A stretch of DNA of 21,984 nt from an uncultured Acetatifactor sp. Its GTDB lineage: Bacteria; Bacillota; Clostridia; Lachnospirales; Lachnospiraceae. Positions 1-8,073 of this stretch are shown here, one piece after another. The notes under the pieces are model-generated. The model did not search any database, was not told the origin of the DNA, and worked only from the letters and a program-made list of their open reading frames with translations. Every line of letters begins with the position of its first letter. The stretch's first letter is position 1. Location of the stretch: assembly GCA_910587555.1 (NCBI GenBank), contig CAJULV010000063.1, forward strand, positions 1-21,984, given 5' to 3'. A program made the translations under genes and the position numbers.

Positions 1-507
1 CTATGGCAGGAATTTGAGATCGAGCCGTCGGATCAGGTGGAGCAAAACCGCATGTTGGCGGAGAGTATGTGTCAAAATGGTAAAAACGACTCCGATATCC
101 TGAGGCTGGTGGCGGAAGGGGATTTTGACAATCAGGCATTTTTCTGTACTTTTGCGGTGTTCCGCAGCATTGTGGCGCTGGAGAAGAGACATTTGGCCCG
201 TTCCGAACAGGACTCGGCCCTGGTGATCGTCAGCCTGGGTAATCAGGTGACGCCCACTACGGATGCAAGACGGCTGGAGCGGGTTTTGCTGGAAGGGCTT
301 CGCACGGGAGATCCGATTGCCAGGCTGGATGCGGGATCCTATATATTGATGCTGGCCGGTTCCAGCGTAGAAAATGCACAGAATGCAATGGACCGCATTG
401 ACCGTACTTTTCATAAGGTATATTCGCATTCAAAAGCCTGCATTACCTTCCGTGTTTTGCCTGTAATACCGGATAAGGCAGCAGGCGGAGAAAATAACTG
501 TCAGTGA
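1..507 (+). CDS. BTAD-type transcriptional regulator with degenerate GGDEF-like C-terminal domain (5' truncated by window)
   Basis: The reading frame is open from base 1 to the TGA at 505-507, so only the C-terminal 168 residues are present. The first residues (LWQEFEIEPSDQVEQ) match the end of a bacterial transcriptional activator domain, whose last helices typically carry G/E-I-x-P-S. The remainder (from FFCTFAVFRSIVALEKRH) follows the pattern of a GGDEF fold without a GGDEF catalytic loop: the LRTGDPIARLDAGSYILMLA stretch sits where RxGGDEF would be. Family knowledge: such proteins usually start with an OmpR-like winged helix and BTAD domain, as in SARP regulators. I infer that it controls the downstream surface-protein array, which begins 75 bp after its stop. 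Loss of the catalytic loop suggests a sensing or dimerising domain rather than a cyclase. The DNA-binding part lies outside the window and cannot be checked. Confidence 0.72.
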   Translation, partial: LWQEFEIEPSDQVEQNRMLAESMCQNGKNDSDILRLVAEGDFDNQAFFCTFAVFRSIVALEKRHLARSEQDSALVIVSLGNQVTPTTDARRLERVLLEGLRTGDPIARLDAGSYILMLAGSSVENAQNAMDRIDRTFHKVYSHSKACITFRVLPVIPDKAAGGENNCQ

Positions 508-549
508 TTTCCGGAAAATAACCGGTTGATAACCTGGTTTTGCTATAGT
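507..549 (+). promoter_or_regulatory. Candidate SARP-like operator: three 11-bp-spaced heptamers upstream of a -10 box
   Basis: Three heptamers lie exactly 11 bp apart: ATTTCCG (507-513), ATAACCG (518-524) and ATAACCT (529-535). The last ends 8 bp before a TATAGT -10 box at 544-549. No good -35 hexamer sits at the normal distance. This geometry (direct repeats at 11-bp pitch, last one 8 bp from the -10) is the one described for SARP regulators in Actinobacteria. The gene just upstream encodes a BTAD-family protein. The expected transcript would start near 556, shortly before the ribosome site of the next gene. The first heptamer is a weaker match (5 of 7) and its first base is the last base of the upstream stop codon. 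Confidence 0.45.
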
Positions 550-582
550 GGAGACAGAAAAGAGAGGAAGAGGTGGCTGTGT

Positions 583-954
583 ATGATGCTTCGGGAAAAA
601 ATGATTCCCTGTCAGAGCCGGGAGGCGATTGTTACGGTATTGTCCTATCATAATGGCATTATGGATGGCTGGCTGCTTCATCCAAGGTTGGAGAAAAGCG
701 AGAAGATACAGAGCCTGTCCCAACTGGTTCTGCTCCTGAACAGCCTGATCGATCTGGAGGGATGCCCGAACCGTGCCCTGCCTCTGGTGCCTCGCGGCGA
801 TGTGAAGAAGGGCGAGATATTCCGAATTCAGATCTTGTTTCGGGAACATTATACATGGCAGGGCAGGCTGATCTGGCAGGAAGAGAATCGGGAGACGGTA
901 TTCCACAGCGCCATCGAGCTGATTCAGCTGCTGGATGAGATTCTGGGTGAATAA
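583..954 (+). CDS. Small conserved Lachnospiraceae-type protein of unknown function
   Basis: A 123-residue protein from the ATG at 583, chosen because AGGAAGAGG (565-573) lies about 9 bp upstream; the longer in-frame start at 526 would run through the candidate operator. No signal peptide or membrane segment is visible. The C-terminal half contains FRIQILFREHYTWQGRLIW followed by a hydrophobic helix (AIELIQLLDEILGE). This resembles a small family I recall from Lachnospiraceae genomes with the pattern F-x-I-x-x-LFRQ-x-x-x-WQG...F-x-S-x-x-EL-x-x-LMDE. No function is known to me. It is the first gene after the candidate operator and is followed after 69 bp by the coiled-coil gene. The cytoplasmic location and position suggest a regulatory or accessory role, but that is inference only. 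Confidence 0.7.
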   Translation: MMLREKMIPCQSREAIVTVLSYHNGIMDGWLLHPRLEKSEKIQSLSQLVLLLNSLIDLEGCPNRALPLVPRGDVKKGEIFRIQILFREHYTWQGRLIWQEENRETVFHSAIELIQLLDEILGE

Positions 955-1023
955 ACCGAGTGGACATACAGAGAAAACGGAAACGGACGAAAGACGGGAA
1001 ACATATCGAAAACGAGGCCGGAC

Positions 1024-1587
1024 ATGACGGAAAAAGAATTACGGAAATTGAACAGGCATGATCTTCTGGAACTGTTGGTGGAGCAGAGCAGGGAGGCTTC
1101 CAGACTGGGGGCCTCCCTGAAGGAGAGAGAGGATGAGCTGGCCCAGGCTCTGGGAAGCAACGGACGCCTGAAGGAGAAGCTGGACGAAAAGGATGAACTC
1201 ATAGAAAAGTTGAAGAGACGCCTGGATGAAAAGGATGCAGAGATGGCAGGGCAAGCCGCCGACACGGCGGATCAGCTGGAACGCCTGAAGGAGAAGTTGG
1301 ATGAGAAGGACGCGCTGGTTGAAAAGCTGAAGGGGCGTCTGGATGAAAAGGACGTACAGCTGGCGGAGGAGACAGCCGTTCGGGAGGAGCAGCTGAAGCG
1401 TTTGAAGGAGAAGCTGAATGCCAAGGACGGGCTGATCGACAAACTGCGGGAACAGACGGACCGCAGGGACGAGAAGAATGAAAGGCTGGAGACAGAGATA
1501 GAGAGACTCCGGTCCGACAGATGGAAGGAAATGAAGGAAAGCGGGCTTTGGCCGGAGCTTTTGGAGAGATTGAAGACATTATTATGA
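1024..1587 (+). CDS. Coiled-coil protein with internal 39-residue repeats
   Basis: A 187-residue, highly charged protein with no signal peptide or membrane segment. The N-terminus (MTEKELRKLNRHDLLELLVE) resembles small Lachnospiraceae proteins that I recall starting MSEKELKKLxRxDLLELL and lying near signal peptidase and surface-protein genes. Residues about 30-180 are continuous heptad-like Lys/Glu/Leu sequence. Residues 48-142 are built from near-identical 39-residue units (RLKEKLDEKD...EKLK..LDEKD). A single long coiled coil is the expected structure. The gene lies between the small protein and the signal peptidase on the same strand and is probably co-transcribed with them. Function is unknown; a cytoplasmic scaffold or dimerising partner for the export machinery is possible but unproven. 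The start is supported by a GAGG site at about 1012. Confidence 0.75.
   Translation: MTEKELRKLNRHDLLELLVEQSREASRLGASLKEREDELAQALGSNGRLKEKLDEKDELIEKLKRRLDEKDAEMAGQAADTADQLERLKEKLDEKDALVEKLKGRLDEKDVQLAEETAVREEQLKRLKEKLNAKDGLIDKLREQTDRRDEKNERLETEIERLRSDRWKEMKESGLWPELLERLKTLL
1165..1450 (+). repeat. 117-bp coding tandem repeat (2 full copies plus a partial third)
   Basis: Units begin at 1165, 1282 and 1399, exactly 117 bp apart. Each starts CGCCTGAAGGAGAAG or a close variant and encodes RLKEKLDEKDxLxEKLKxRL. Copies one and two match over most of their length, and the third diverges after about 50 bp. The repeat lengthens the coiled coil by a whole 39-residue step, so copy number could vary without a frame change. 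Confidence 0.85.
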
Positions 1588-1684
1588 ATGAAGATGGCCG
1601 GGAACCTGGAGGTACCGGCTGCGGATACGGAAGACCGCGGTGGGAAGGTTCCGAATGAAAGACCAATAACATAGAGGGTTGCAC

Positions 1685-2269
1685 ATGAGCGAGGAAAAGA
1701 GATTAGAACTGCCGGATTTGGAAGCGCTGGAGGCGGAACTGGAGAGAACACGGTACCGGAAAAGATACGGCAACGTCCTCCGGAGCACGGCGTTCTCCCT
1801 GGTAGTGGTAGCTGCTGCGGCGGTGCTGATAGCGGTGCTCCTGCTCCCGGTGCTGCAGATCAGCGGAACCTCCATGACGGATTCCCTGCAGGACGAGGAC
1901 ATCGTGGTGGCGCTGAACAGTTCGGGATATGAGACAGGTGATATCATTGCCTTTTACTTTAACAACAACATCCTGGTGAAACGGGTGATTGCTGTGCCGG
2001 GGGATTGGGTGGACATCGACGAGGAGGGAAATGTCTACGTAAATGAGGAACTGTTGGAGGAACCTTATGTGACGGACAAAGCTTTGGGGGACTGCAATAT
2101 CACATTGCCCTACCAGGTGCCCGACGGAAGGTGCTTCGTTATGGGGGACCACAGGGCCACAAGCATAGACAGCCGGAACACGGCGGTAGGATGTGTCAGC
2201 AACGATATGGTGATTGGAAAGATACTGATCCGGGTCTGGCCGTTGGAAGGATTCGGGATTGTGAAGTGA
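1685..2269 (+). CDS. lepB: Type I signal peptidase, Ser/Lys class
   Basis: A 194-residue membrane-bound signal peptidase that removes signal peptides from exported proteins. One membrane segment spans about residues 35-58, with a charged cytoplasmic N-terminus. The catalytic Ser is in SGTSM (Ser63) and the general-base Lys is in ILVKRVIAVPGDWV (Lys99). The GDHRATSIDSRN box near 154-165 is the conserved late motif, with His where Asn is usual in GDNR. The start at 1685 is preferred over TTG 1679 because AGAGGG at 1673-1678 is well placed for it. The next gene, the giant LPETG protein, starts 32 bp downstream. In sortase pilus loci a dedicated signal peptidase often helps pilin maturation, so this enzyme probably serves the two LPxTG proteins that follow. 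It differs in mechanism from the second peptidase at 15527. Confidence 0.93.
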   Translation: MSEEKRLELPDLEALEAELERTRYRKRYGNVLRSTAFSLVVVAAAAVLIAVLLLPVLQISGTSMTDSLQDEDIVVALNSSGYETGDIIAFYFNNNILVKRVIAVPGDWVDIDEEGNVYVNEELLEEPYVTDKALGDCNITLPYQVPDGRCFVMGDHRATSIDSRNTAVGCVSNDMVIGKILIRVWPLEGFGIVK

Positions 2270-2301
2270 TAGAAGACCGGTAGAAGGAAGGAGACGGCAT
2301 T

Positions 2302-5300
2302 ATGAAAGTTGATTTTTTGTCACAGGCGGGAAAACTCCTGAAGGAACAGAAAAAGTACAGACGCCGGGCGGTGGTTTTCCTGTGTCTTGCAGTGATAGTT
2401 ACTTTCGGCACGGTGTCGGCGCTGAAGCTGTACGGCCAGGCAATGACCCACAAGGTGGAGGTGCTTGACTGCCAGTACGAAGTGCATGCGCATACGGAAG
2501 ACTGCTACGAGAAGGATGAAAACGGAAGCGCGGTTGGGGAATGTGTGTGCGGCTATGCGGATTATGTGGTTCATATGCACAATGACAGGTGCTTCGGTGC
2601 GGACGGGAAGCTGGCCTGCACTTTGGAGGAGAAGGAAGCCCATAAACATACAGAGGAATGCTATGTGAAGGAGGCTGTCCTGGTATGCGGCCATGACGAC
2701 GCAGGAGGTAGCGGGAAGGCAGGGGAAACGGATGCCGATACGGAAAGCATAAACGGCGCTGCAGCTTTGGAAAATACAGAAGACGCAGGGCAGACTGTCA
2801 CGGAAGTATCGGAAACAGTCATGTCTTCGGAGGGAGATATTCAGAGCGGGGAAATTATCTGCGGGGCGGATGCTCATACACACAGCGAAGCATGTTACGG
2901 GAAAATGCTTGTCTGCGGTTATGGGGAGGAGCATGCCCACGACGGGAACTGCATTACCCAGGAACTGATCTGCCAGTTGGGCGAGCATACGCACACGGAA
3001 GCGTGTTATGACGCAGAGGGAAATGCAACCTGCGGCATGGAAGAACACACGCATATAACCGAATGCTGTCAGGAGACATATGTCTGCGGAAAAGAGGCGC
3101 ATATCCATGAAGACGGCTGCTATGCAGAGGCGCTGATCTGTGCGACAGATGAACACGAACATACGGAAACCTGTTACAGCCAGGCGGACATGGGGACTGC
3201 GGAAGGCGCGGCAGACGGAGCAGCCGCTGGGGAATCCGGGTCAACGGAAGGCACGGGAGACGGAGCAGCCGCTGCGGAATCCGGATCAACGGAAGGCGCG
3301 GCAGACGGAGCAGACGCTGGGGAATCCGGATCAGCGGAAGGCGCGGCAGAGGCAGGCACTCCGGAAGCATCCGGAGAAATAGGGGATTCCGGGGAATCCG
3401 TGCCGGAACCGGCAGAGAGCACCGCTCATGTTCACACGGATGCCTGTTATCAGGAAGTGACCAGGCTGGTCTGCGGGGAAGCGGAACTTCATACCCATGA
3501 CGACAGCTGTTATGCTGCGGAATGCTTCAGTGAAGACGGCAGCCTCATGGCGGGAAGCATTGCATCCTGCGGGCTTTCCCAGCTGGAGGAGCATGTCCAC
3601 CAGGGAGACTGTTTCAAGGAAGTGGAACTGACGCCGGAGGAAGTGGCAGCCCTGAACAATGGGGCCGAACTCCATATCCATGAGGAGAGCTGTTACGATG
3701 GGGAAGGCAATCTGATCTGCGGCCATGACGCCACCCATATCCATTCCCTGGAATGCTACGACGAGGCGGGAAAACTGGTCTGCGATTATGGAACAGCTTC
3801 CCATGTCCATGAAGATCAATGCTATGATGCTGCGGGCGATTTGATATGTGGTTATGAAGAAGAGGCTCATGTCCATGGTGACAGCTGCTACGATGCAGAG
3901 GGCAATCTGCAGTGCAGGTATGAGGCGGAGCATGTCCATGAAGATCAATGCTATGATGCAGAAGGGAATCTGGCCTGCGGATATGAGGAAGCAGAGACGG
4001 GCGAATATGTCTGCGGAAAGGAAGAACATGTTCATTATCCGATATGCAGGGATGAAGAAGGCATCCTGATCTGCGGGAAAGAGGAGCATATCCACAATGG
4101 GGTATGCCGGGTGGAAAATCCGGTATTCTACTGCGGGGAAGAAGAACATATCCACAGTGCGGCATGCCGGAATGAGGAGGGCATCCTGATCTGTGAGAAG
4201 GAAGAACATACACATAAAGAGGGCTGTCTGGAAGAACCGGTTTATAACTGCGGGAAGGAAGTTCATCTCCATGAGGATGCCTGCTGGGGTGAGGATGGCA
4301 ATCTGGTCTGCGGGAAGGAAGAACATACGCATGGTAAAGAATGCCTGATCACGGAAGAGGAGTATGGGGAAATCGAGAAGGTGAACCGGCTCATTGCCGC
4401 CCTGCCCTCTGAAGAAGAAATCAGGCAGAAGCTTGAAGAGGATGGGGAAGAAGCTTCCGGCGAATATATGGAAGCGCTTCTTGCACAGATACAGGAGGCT
4501 TATGACGCATATCTGGGTTTGCCTGAGAAGCTGCGGGAGTATGTTGCTGATGCGGAGTATCTGCTGGCCCTGCAGGAGTTCATAGGCATCAATGTGCTGG
4601 ATAAACCGGCGGGAGTGCCTGAATGGGCAGCATTCCTTCCCATTGGCGATCAGGGCGGGGGAATGGTTTTGGAGCTTTTGTATGGGGATAAAATGACCCA
4701 CGGACAGAAGGGAGAGACGGGAGCAATAGATTATGTCCATCACGAGCGGCAGGGCTATTTCAGGCTATATACCACAGGGATCCAGGGAATTGTTAATATA
4801 GGGGAAATAACGATGTCGGTGTATTTCCCGAAGGAATATATAGACCCGGGACGGATTCGCTTTCCTGGAATTCCGGAAGACTTTTTAAAATACGAGATCA
4901 GTGATGTGACGGAAGAGCAGAGAGAGGGGGAGGCGTACTATAAAATCAGCATTACTTTGAAGGACTATATTCCCACCGGCGCACTGGAACTGCCTTTTGC
5001 AATGGGATTCACAGGTCCTAAGGTGCCGGAAGATTACCGGCTGAAAATCTTCGGTACCCTGGAGGTTGCAGGAGAGGAGAAAGAGCCTGTTGAAACGGCG
5101 GAGAATATTTACGGCCCGAAATACGACAGGCCTACCATAACAAAGTATGTCAATACGAATAAGATCGACAATATGAAGGAGGATCACACCAGGGTTGCGG
5201 CCGTGCTGGGGGAAGACGGAACGCTGCAGGAGAGCCAGTATGTCAGCTTCTGGTATAAGATGTGGGATCCCAAGGAGATCTGGCCCTTCCGGGAGTATGA

Positions 5301-7983
5301 AAAGATTACGTTAACGGATCAACTGCCTCAATATGAAGATACAGACGGGAATATGCGTTATGCGGTATTTGATCCAGAGGCAAATCCAGGTTGGATATTG
5401 AATGCAGACGGGGTGTCGGTAAGCCGTGACTTTTGCTCTGACAAGGGTGACGGGGATTTGGCCGGCCAGATTGAGGCGGCAGAGCTGAAGCTGCGTTTTC
5501 CGGGATGCAAGATTGATGAAAAAAAGGATGACGGATTCCTGACAAAGGATTTAAAAAACTATGTGGAGGCAGTTTGCTATCAGGCAGATTCGTCAGAGGG
5601 AGAAATACCCCATACATGTGAAGATGATATTATTTTTACGCTGACAAATCAGCCCGGGGCAGATGGGGCGTTCACAAAGGGAAATTCAGCGGATACTGTG
5701 ATGGATACGCCCAGTATGCGGGCAGGCAGCTATAGATGGGCCTTGGCTTTTGAGAATAAAGGCACCGAACCGTTGATAAATCTCGCGATGGAAGATTCGG
5801 AGATAGATGAAAGGCTGAAGTTTCAGCATATTATCTTCAATACGACTCCGCGATACGAAGGCGGAAAGTCCCTGTTGGACTATCTGGATTATGTGGAAGT
5901 GGTTACCTATGAAGGCGAAATAGACAGGTATGTCTTGAGAAAAGGGGAACATGGTGAATATTTTAAAGATTCAGGCTATCGGTATGATGCGTTTAGTTGC
6001 TGGACATGGACATTAACGTTAGATGCTTCAAAGGAGTACAAGAGCTTTAAAATCCATTTTAAAGAGGAATTTCAGCTTCAGCCATCCGAAGGAATAACAA
6101 TATGGCCCTTCTCTACCTTCCGCAATCCTGAAGAGGCGCAGTTTGTTGAAGAAGAGGATCTGAAGAACGTTTATGTGAATAAAGCCAATGTGGCTTATCA
6201 GGTTTCGGGGAATGAGGAAACCGTATTTTTCCTGTTCAGTGAGAACAAGTTTAAGCTGATCCAAACCTTTGAAAATATTTGGATTGAAAAAAATATGATT
6301 GGATCATCAATGGAGTATCCCAGTATGAAGACCGATACAGATGGGAATCAGGTTATGGATTACAGCAAGAGCGAGGGTTGGTGCCATATCCATGTAAAGG
6401 GAGCCCTGCGGGGAGACAGGAAGTATGAAGACTTGCGTGTCATTGACCTGCTTCCGGAGTCTCTGGTAATTCCGGATGGGAAGATAAGTTATGGAGTAGG
6501 AGGACAGTATGTAAAATCTGCTGAGGTTTACGAGAATTATCACAACAGCGGACGGACAGCGGTAATTTTTTATCTGAATGTGGATGAAGTGAAGGCGGTG
6601 CTGGATGCATCGGACGGAAAAAACAGTGCGATTTCTTTCACCTTTAAAGTCAGAGCGGCAGATAAAGCTTCCGTGGGACAGTATATCAATGATGCGTACT
6701 TGGTGAGCAATGACTTTGATCCCGTTTCCACGGAACACACTTGGAGGGAGGACTCGTATGATTTGAACGGAGATGGTAATACAGAGGATCCAATCCGCTG
6801 GGATCAGGCAGCGGGCAATATTACGGCTCCGGCAGGTGTCTATGCAGAAAAATATATTGCAAGAGCGGGTACAAATGATTGGAAAAAGACTGTATTACGG
6901 TTTGGCCTGGGAGATGCATTCCAGTATAAACTGAGAGTCAAAAATATTACCAATACGCCTCGCAGGAACCTGGTAGTTTATGATGTATTGCCCCAGATCG
7001 GGGATCCGAGCATCAATAACAAGGCTCAAAGAGGATCGGAATTCGCCGTAAAGCTGCGGGAGGCAATTACACCGCCGGATGGATATCAGGTTTATTATAC
7101 GGATTCTCAAGAGGTGTATGCCCAGGATATGGCGAGTTTGCTGAACAGAGCGGACATCTGGAAAACGGGAGATGAGATAAGCAATTGGGAATCCGTTACG
7201 GCCTTCAAGTTTGTTGCCAATGAAGGTGTCACATTGCCGGAGGGGCATATTGATTTCACGATTCCGGTGAAAGTGCAGGAAAATTTGTCTGAAGAATCCT
7301 ATGGCATCTTGGAAAATAAGGAAAGCGGGGACAGAGACACGGGTACGGCTGCCTATCTGGAAGCGGTGAACAGCTTCGGATATTCAACTGAGATGAACGG
7401 GGTCAATGTGGAATCCAATTATGTGAAAGCCCAGATTTCTCTTCCGGGGTTTGTTGTAAAGAAAGTGAATGACAGGGGAGATATCCTGGAGGGGGCAGAA
7501 TTTCTGTTGGAGAAACTCCAGGAGGAGCCGGTACAGACAGGTTCCGAGACAGATGGGGAGAGCGGCATACAGGGTGAGGCGGCAGGTTCAGAATCCGCAG
7601 GAGGCCCGGTGCAGACGCAGACATGGACTGAAGTGGCAAAGGTAACAACAAATGCGGATGGTATCATTTCATTCCGACATTTAACAGAGGGAACTTACCG
7701 GCTGACAGAAACGAAAGCGCCGGAAGGGCATAAGCGCTTGGAGGATCCCATTACGATTACCATCACATTGGACGAAACCACCATGGAGTATAAGGTGGTG
7801 GCTGAAGGGCTGGAGGGATCCGGAACCAATAAAAATCCCTTTGTTGTTGTCAACGAAGCATTCTATGTGTTGCCGGAAACCGGCGGCATAGGCTCAAAAT
7901 TATATACAATGGCAGGCTGCATTGTCCTATTTCTTAGTGCAGGCCTTCTGTATAAAAAGAAATTCAGAGAAAGGAGGGTGTAG
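2302..7983 (+). CDS. Giant LPETG-anchored surface protein, probable pilus tip adhesin with HxHxxxC repeats and CnaB domain
   Basis: A 1893-residue cell-surface protein preceded by the ribosome site AAGGAAGGAG (2285-2294). Residues 22-45 form a hydrophobic signal segment after a basic N-terminus. Residues 62-681 carry 23 HxHxxxC units, interrupted by two acidic Gly/Ser/Ala-rich linkers (about 130-185 and 294-370). Residues about 683-765 are helical and Glu-rich. About 790-1710 are beta-rich, with sections resembling DUF11-like or isopeptide adhesin domains (for example KYVNTN and FQYKLRVKNITNTP). A SpaA/CnaB domain spans 1716-1850, with candidate isopeptide Lys in VVKKV and Glu1803 in the E-box YRLTETKAPEGH; a polar insert of roughly 30 residues splits its early strands. 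The sorting signal is LPETG (1857-1861), then a membrane helix and a KKKFRERR tail. The class C sortase at 10025 is the likely partner. Its size and position before the backbone pilin suggest the tip subunit. Confidence 0.9.
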   Translation: MKVDFLSQAGKLLKEQKKYRRRAVVFLCLAVIVTFGTVSALKLYGQAMTHKVEVLDCQYEVHAHTEDCYEKDENGSAVGECVCGYADYVVHMHNDRCFGADGKLACTLEEKEAHKHTEECYVKEAVLVCGHDDAGGSGKAGETDADTESINGAAALENTEDAGQTVTEVSETVMSSEGDIQSGEIICGADAHTHSEACYGKMLVCGYGEEHAHDGNCITQELICQLGEHTHTEACYDAEGNATCGMEEHTHITECCQETYVCGKEAHIHEDGCYAEALICATDEHEHTETCYSQADMGTAEGAADGAAAGESGSTEGTGDGAAAAESGSTEGAADGADAGESGSAEGAAEAGTPEASGEIGDSGESVPEPAESTAHVHTDACYQEVTRLVCGEAELHTHDDSCYAAECFSEDGSLMAGSIASCGLSQLEEHVHQGDCFKEVELTPEEVAALNNGAELHIHEESCYDGEGNLICGHDATHIHSLECYDEAGKLVCDYGTASHVHEDQCYDAAGDLICGYEEEAHVHGDSCYDAEGNLQCRYEAEHVHEDQCYDAEGNLACGYEEAETGEYVCGKEEHVHYPICRDEEGILICGKEEHIHNGVCRVENPVFYCGEEEHIHSAACRNEEGILICEKEEHTHKEGCLEEPVYNCGKEVHLHEDACWGEDGNLVCGKEEHTHGKECLITEEEYGEIEKVNRLIAALPSEEEIRQKLEEDGEEASGEYMEALLAQIQEAYDAYLGLPEKLREYVADAEYLLALQEFIGINVLDKPAGVPEWAAFLPIGDQGGGMVLELLYGDKMTHGQKGETGAIDYVHHERQGYFRLYTTGIQGIVNIGEITMSVYFPKEYIDPGRIRFPGIPEDFLKYEISDVTEEQREGEAYYKISITLKDYIPTGALELPFAMGFTGPKVPEDYRLKIFGTLEVAGEEKEPVETAENIYGPKYDRPTITKYVNTNKIDNMKEDHTRVAAVLGEDGTLQESQYVSFWYKMWDPKEIWPFREYEKITLTDQLPQYEDTDGNMRYAVFDPEANPGWILNADGVSVSRDFCSDKGDGDLAGQIEAAELKLRFPGCKIDEKKDDGFLTKDLKNYVEAVCYQADSSEGEIPHTCEDDIIFTLTNQPGADGAFTKGNSADTVMDTPSMRAGSYRWALAFENKGTEPLINLAMEDSEIDERLKFQHIIFNTTPRYEGGKSLLDYLDYVEVVTYEGEIDRYVLRKGEHGEYFKDSGYRYDAFSCWTWTLTLDASKEYKSFKIHFKEEFQLQPSEGITIWPFSTFRNPEEAQFVEEEDLKNVYVNKANVAYQVSGNEETVFFLFSENKFKLIQTFENIWIEKNMIGSSMEYPSMKTDTDGNQVMDYSKSEGWCHIHVKGALRGDRKYEDLRVIDLLPESLVIPDGKISYGVGGQYVKSAEVYENYHNSGRTAVIFYLNVDEVKAVLDASDGKNSAISFTFKVRAADKASVGQYINDAYLVSNDFDPVSTEHTWREDSYDLNGDGNTEDPIRWDQAAGNITAPAGVYAEKYIARAGTNDWKKTVLRFGLGDAFQYKLRVKNITNTPRRNLVVYDVLPQIGDPSINNKAQRGSEFAVKLREAITPPDGYQVYYTDSQEVYAQDMASLLNRADIWKTGDEISNWESVTAFKFVANEGVTLPEGHIDFTIPVKVQENLSEESYGILENKESGDRDTGTAAYLEAVNSFGYSTEMNGVNVESNYVKAQISLPGFVVKKVNDRGDILEGAEFLLEKLQEEPVQTGSETDGESGIQGEAAGSESAGGPVQTQTWTEVAKVTTNADGIISFRHLTEGTYRLTETKAPEGHKRLEDPITITITLDETTMEYKVVAEGLEGSGTNKNPFVVVNEAFYVLPETGGIGSKLYTMAGCIVLFLSAGLLYKKKFRERRV
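2485..4344 (+). repeat. Array of 23 His/Cys repeat units (HxHxxxC) inside the giant surface protein
   Basis: I counted 23 HxHxxxC motifs between residues 62 and 681. Most are followed 6-12 residues later by another Cys, typically in LxCG or ICG. The most regular block (units 13-17, about nt 3673-4000) has a 21-22-residue period of the form HxHxxxCYDxxGNLxCGxE. A 29-bp exact DNA repeat at 3802-3830 and 3931-3959 shows recent duplication by two units. Such repeats are common in clostridial surface proteins, but their function is not settled to my knowledge. The His/Cys spacing fits metal binding or disulphide staples. Confidence 0.9.
3201..3351 (+). repeat. 45-bp coding minisatellite (about 3.4 copies)
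   Basis: Copies begin at 3201, 3246, 3291 and 3336, exactly 45 bp apart. Each encodes a 15-residue Gly/Ala/Ser/Glu unit of the form EGAADGAAAGESGST. It forms the flexible linker between His/Cys units 9 and 10 of the surface protein. The in-frame period would let linker length vary by slippage. Confidence 0.9.
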
Positions 7984-8073
7984 GAATTCTCTTTTATCTG
8001 AAAAAGATGTAAATTTGTGGATTCACGAAGCAAAGTCGTTTCAAACAGGAATGGTGAAAAGGAGGTTTAAAGT

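Noticed and set aside
1601..1652. Hairpin (GGAACC/GGTTCC) between the coiled-coil and signal peptidase genes
   Set aside because: Only 6 bp with a 40-nt loop; no T run and no sign of function.
2485..4344. Possible CRISPR-like array from the regular repeats
   Set aside because: The repeats are imperfect, irregularly spaced and continuously coding for HxHxxxC units; there are no unique spacers of even length.
3331..4743. A 470-codon minus-strand open frame inside the adhesin gene
   Set aside because: It mirrors the repeat-rich coding strand (regular DMxF/ADQI pattern from the His/Cys units), has no ribosome site or family likeness, and the plus-strand gene is certain.
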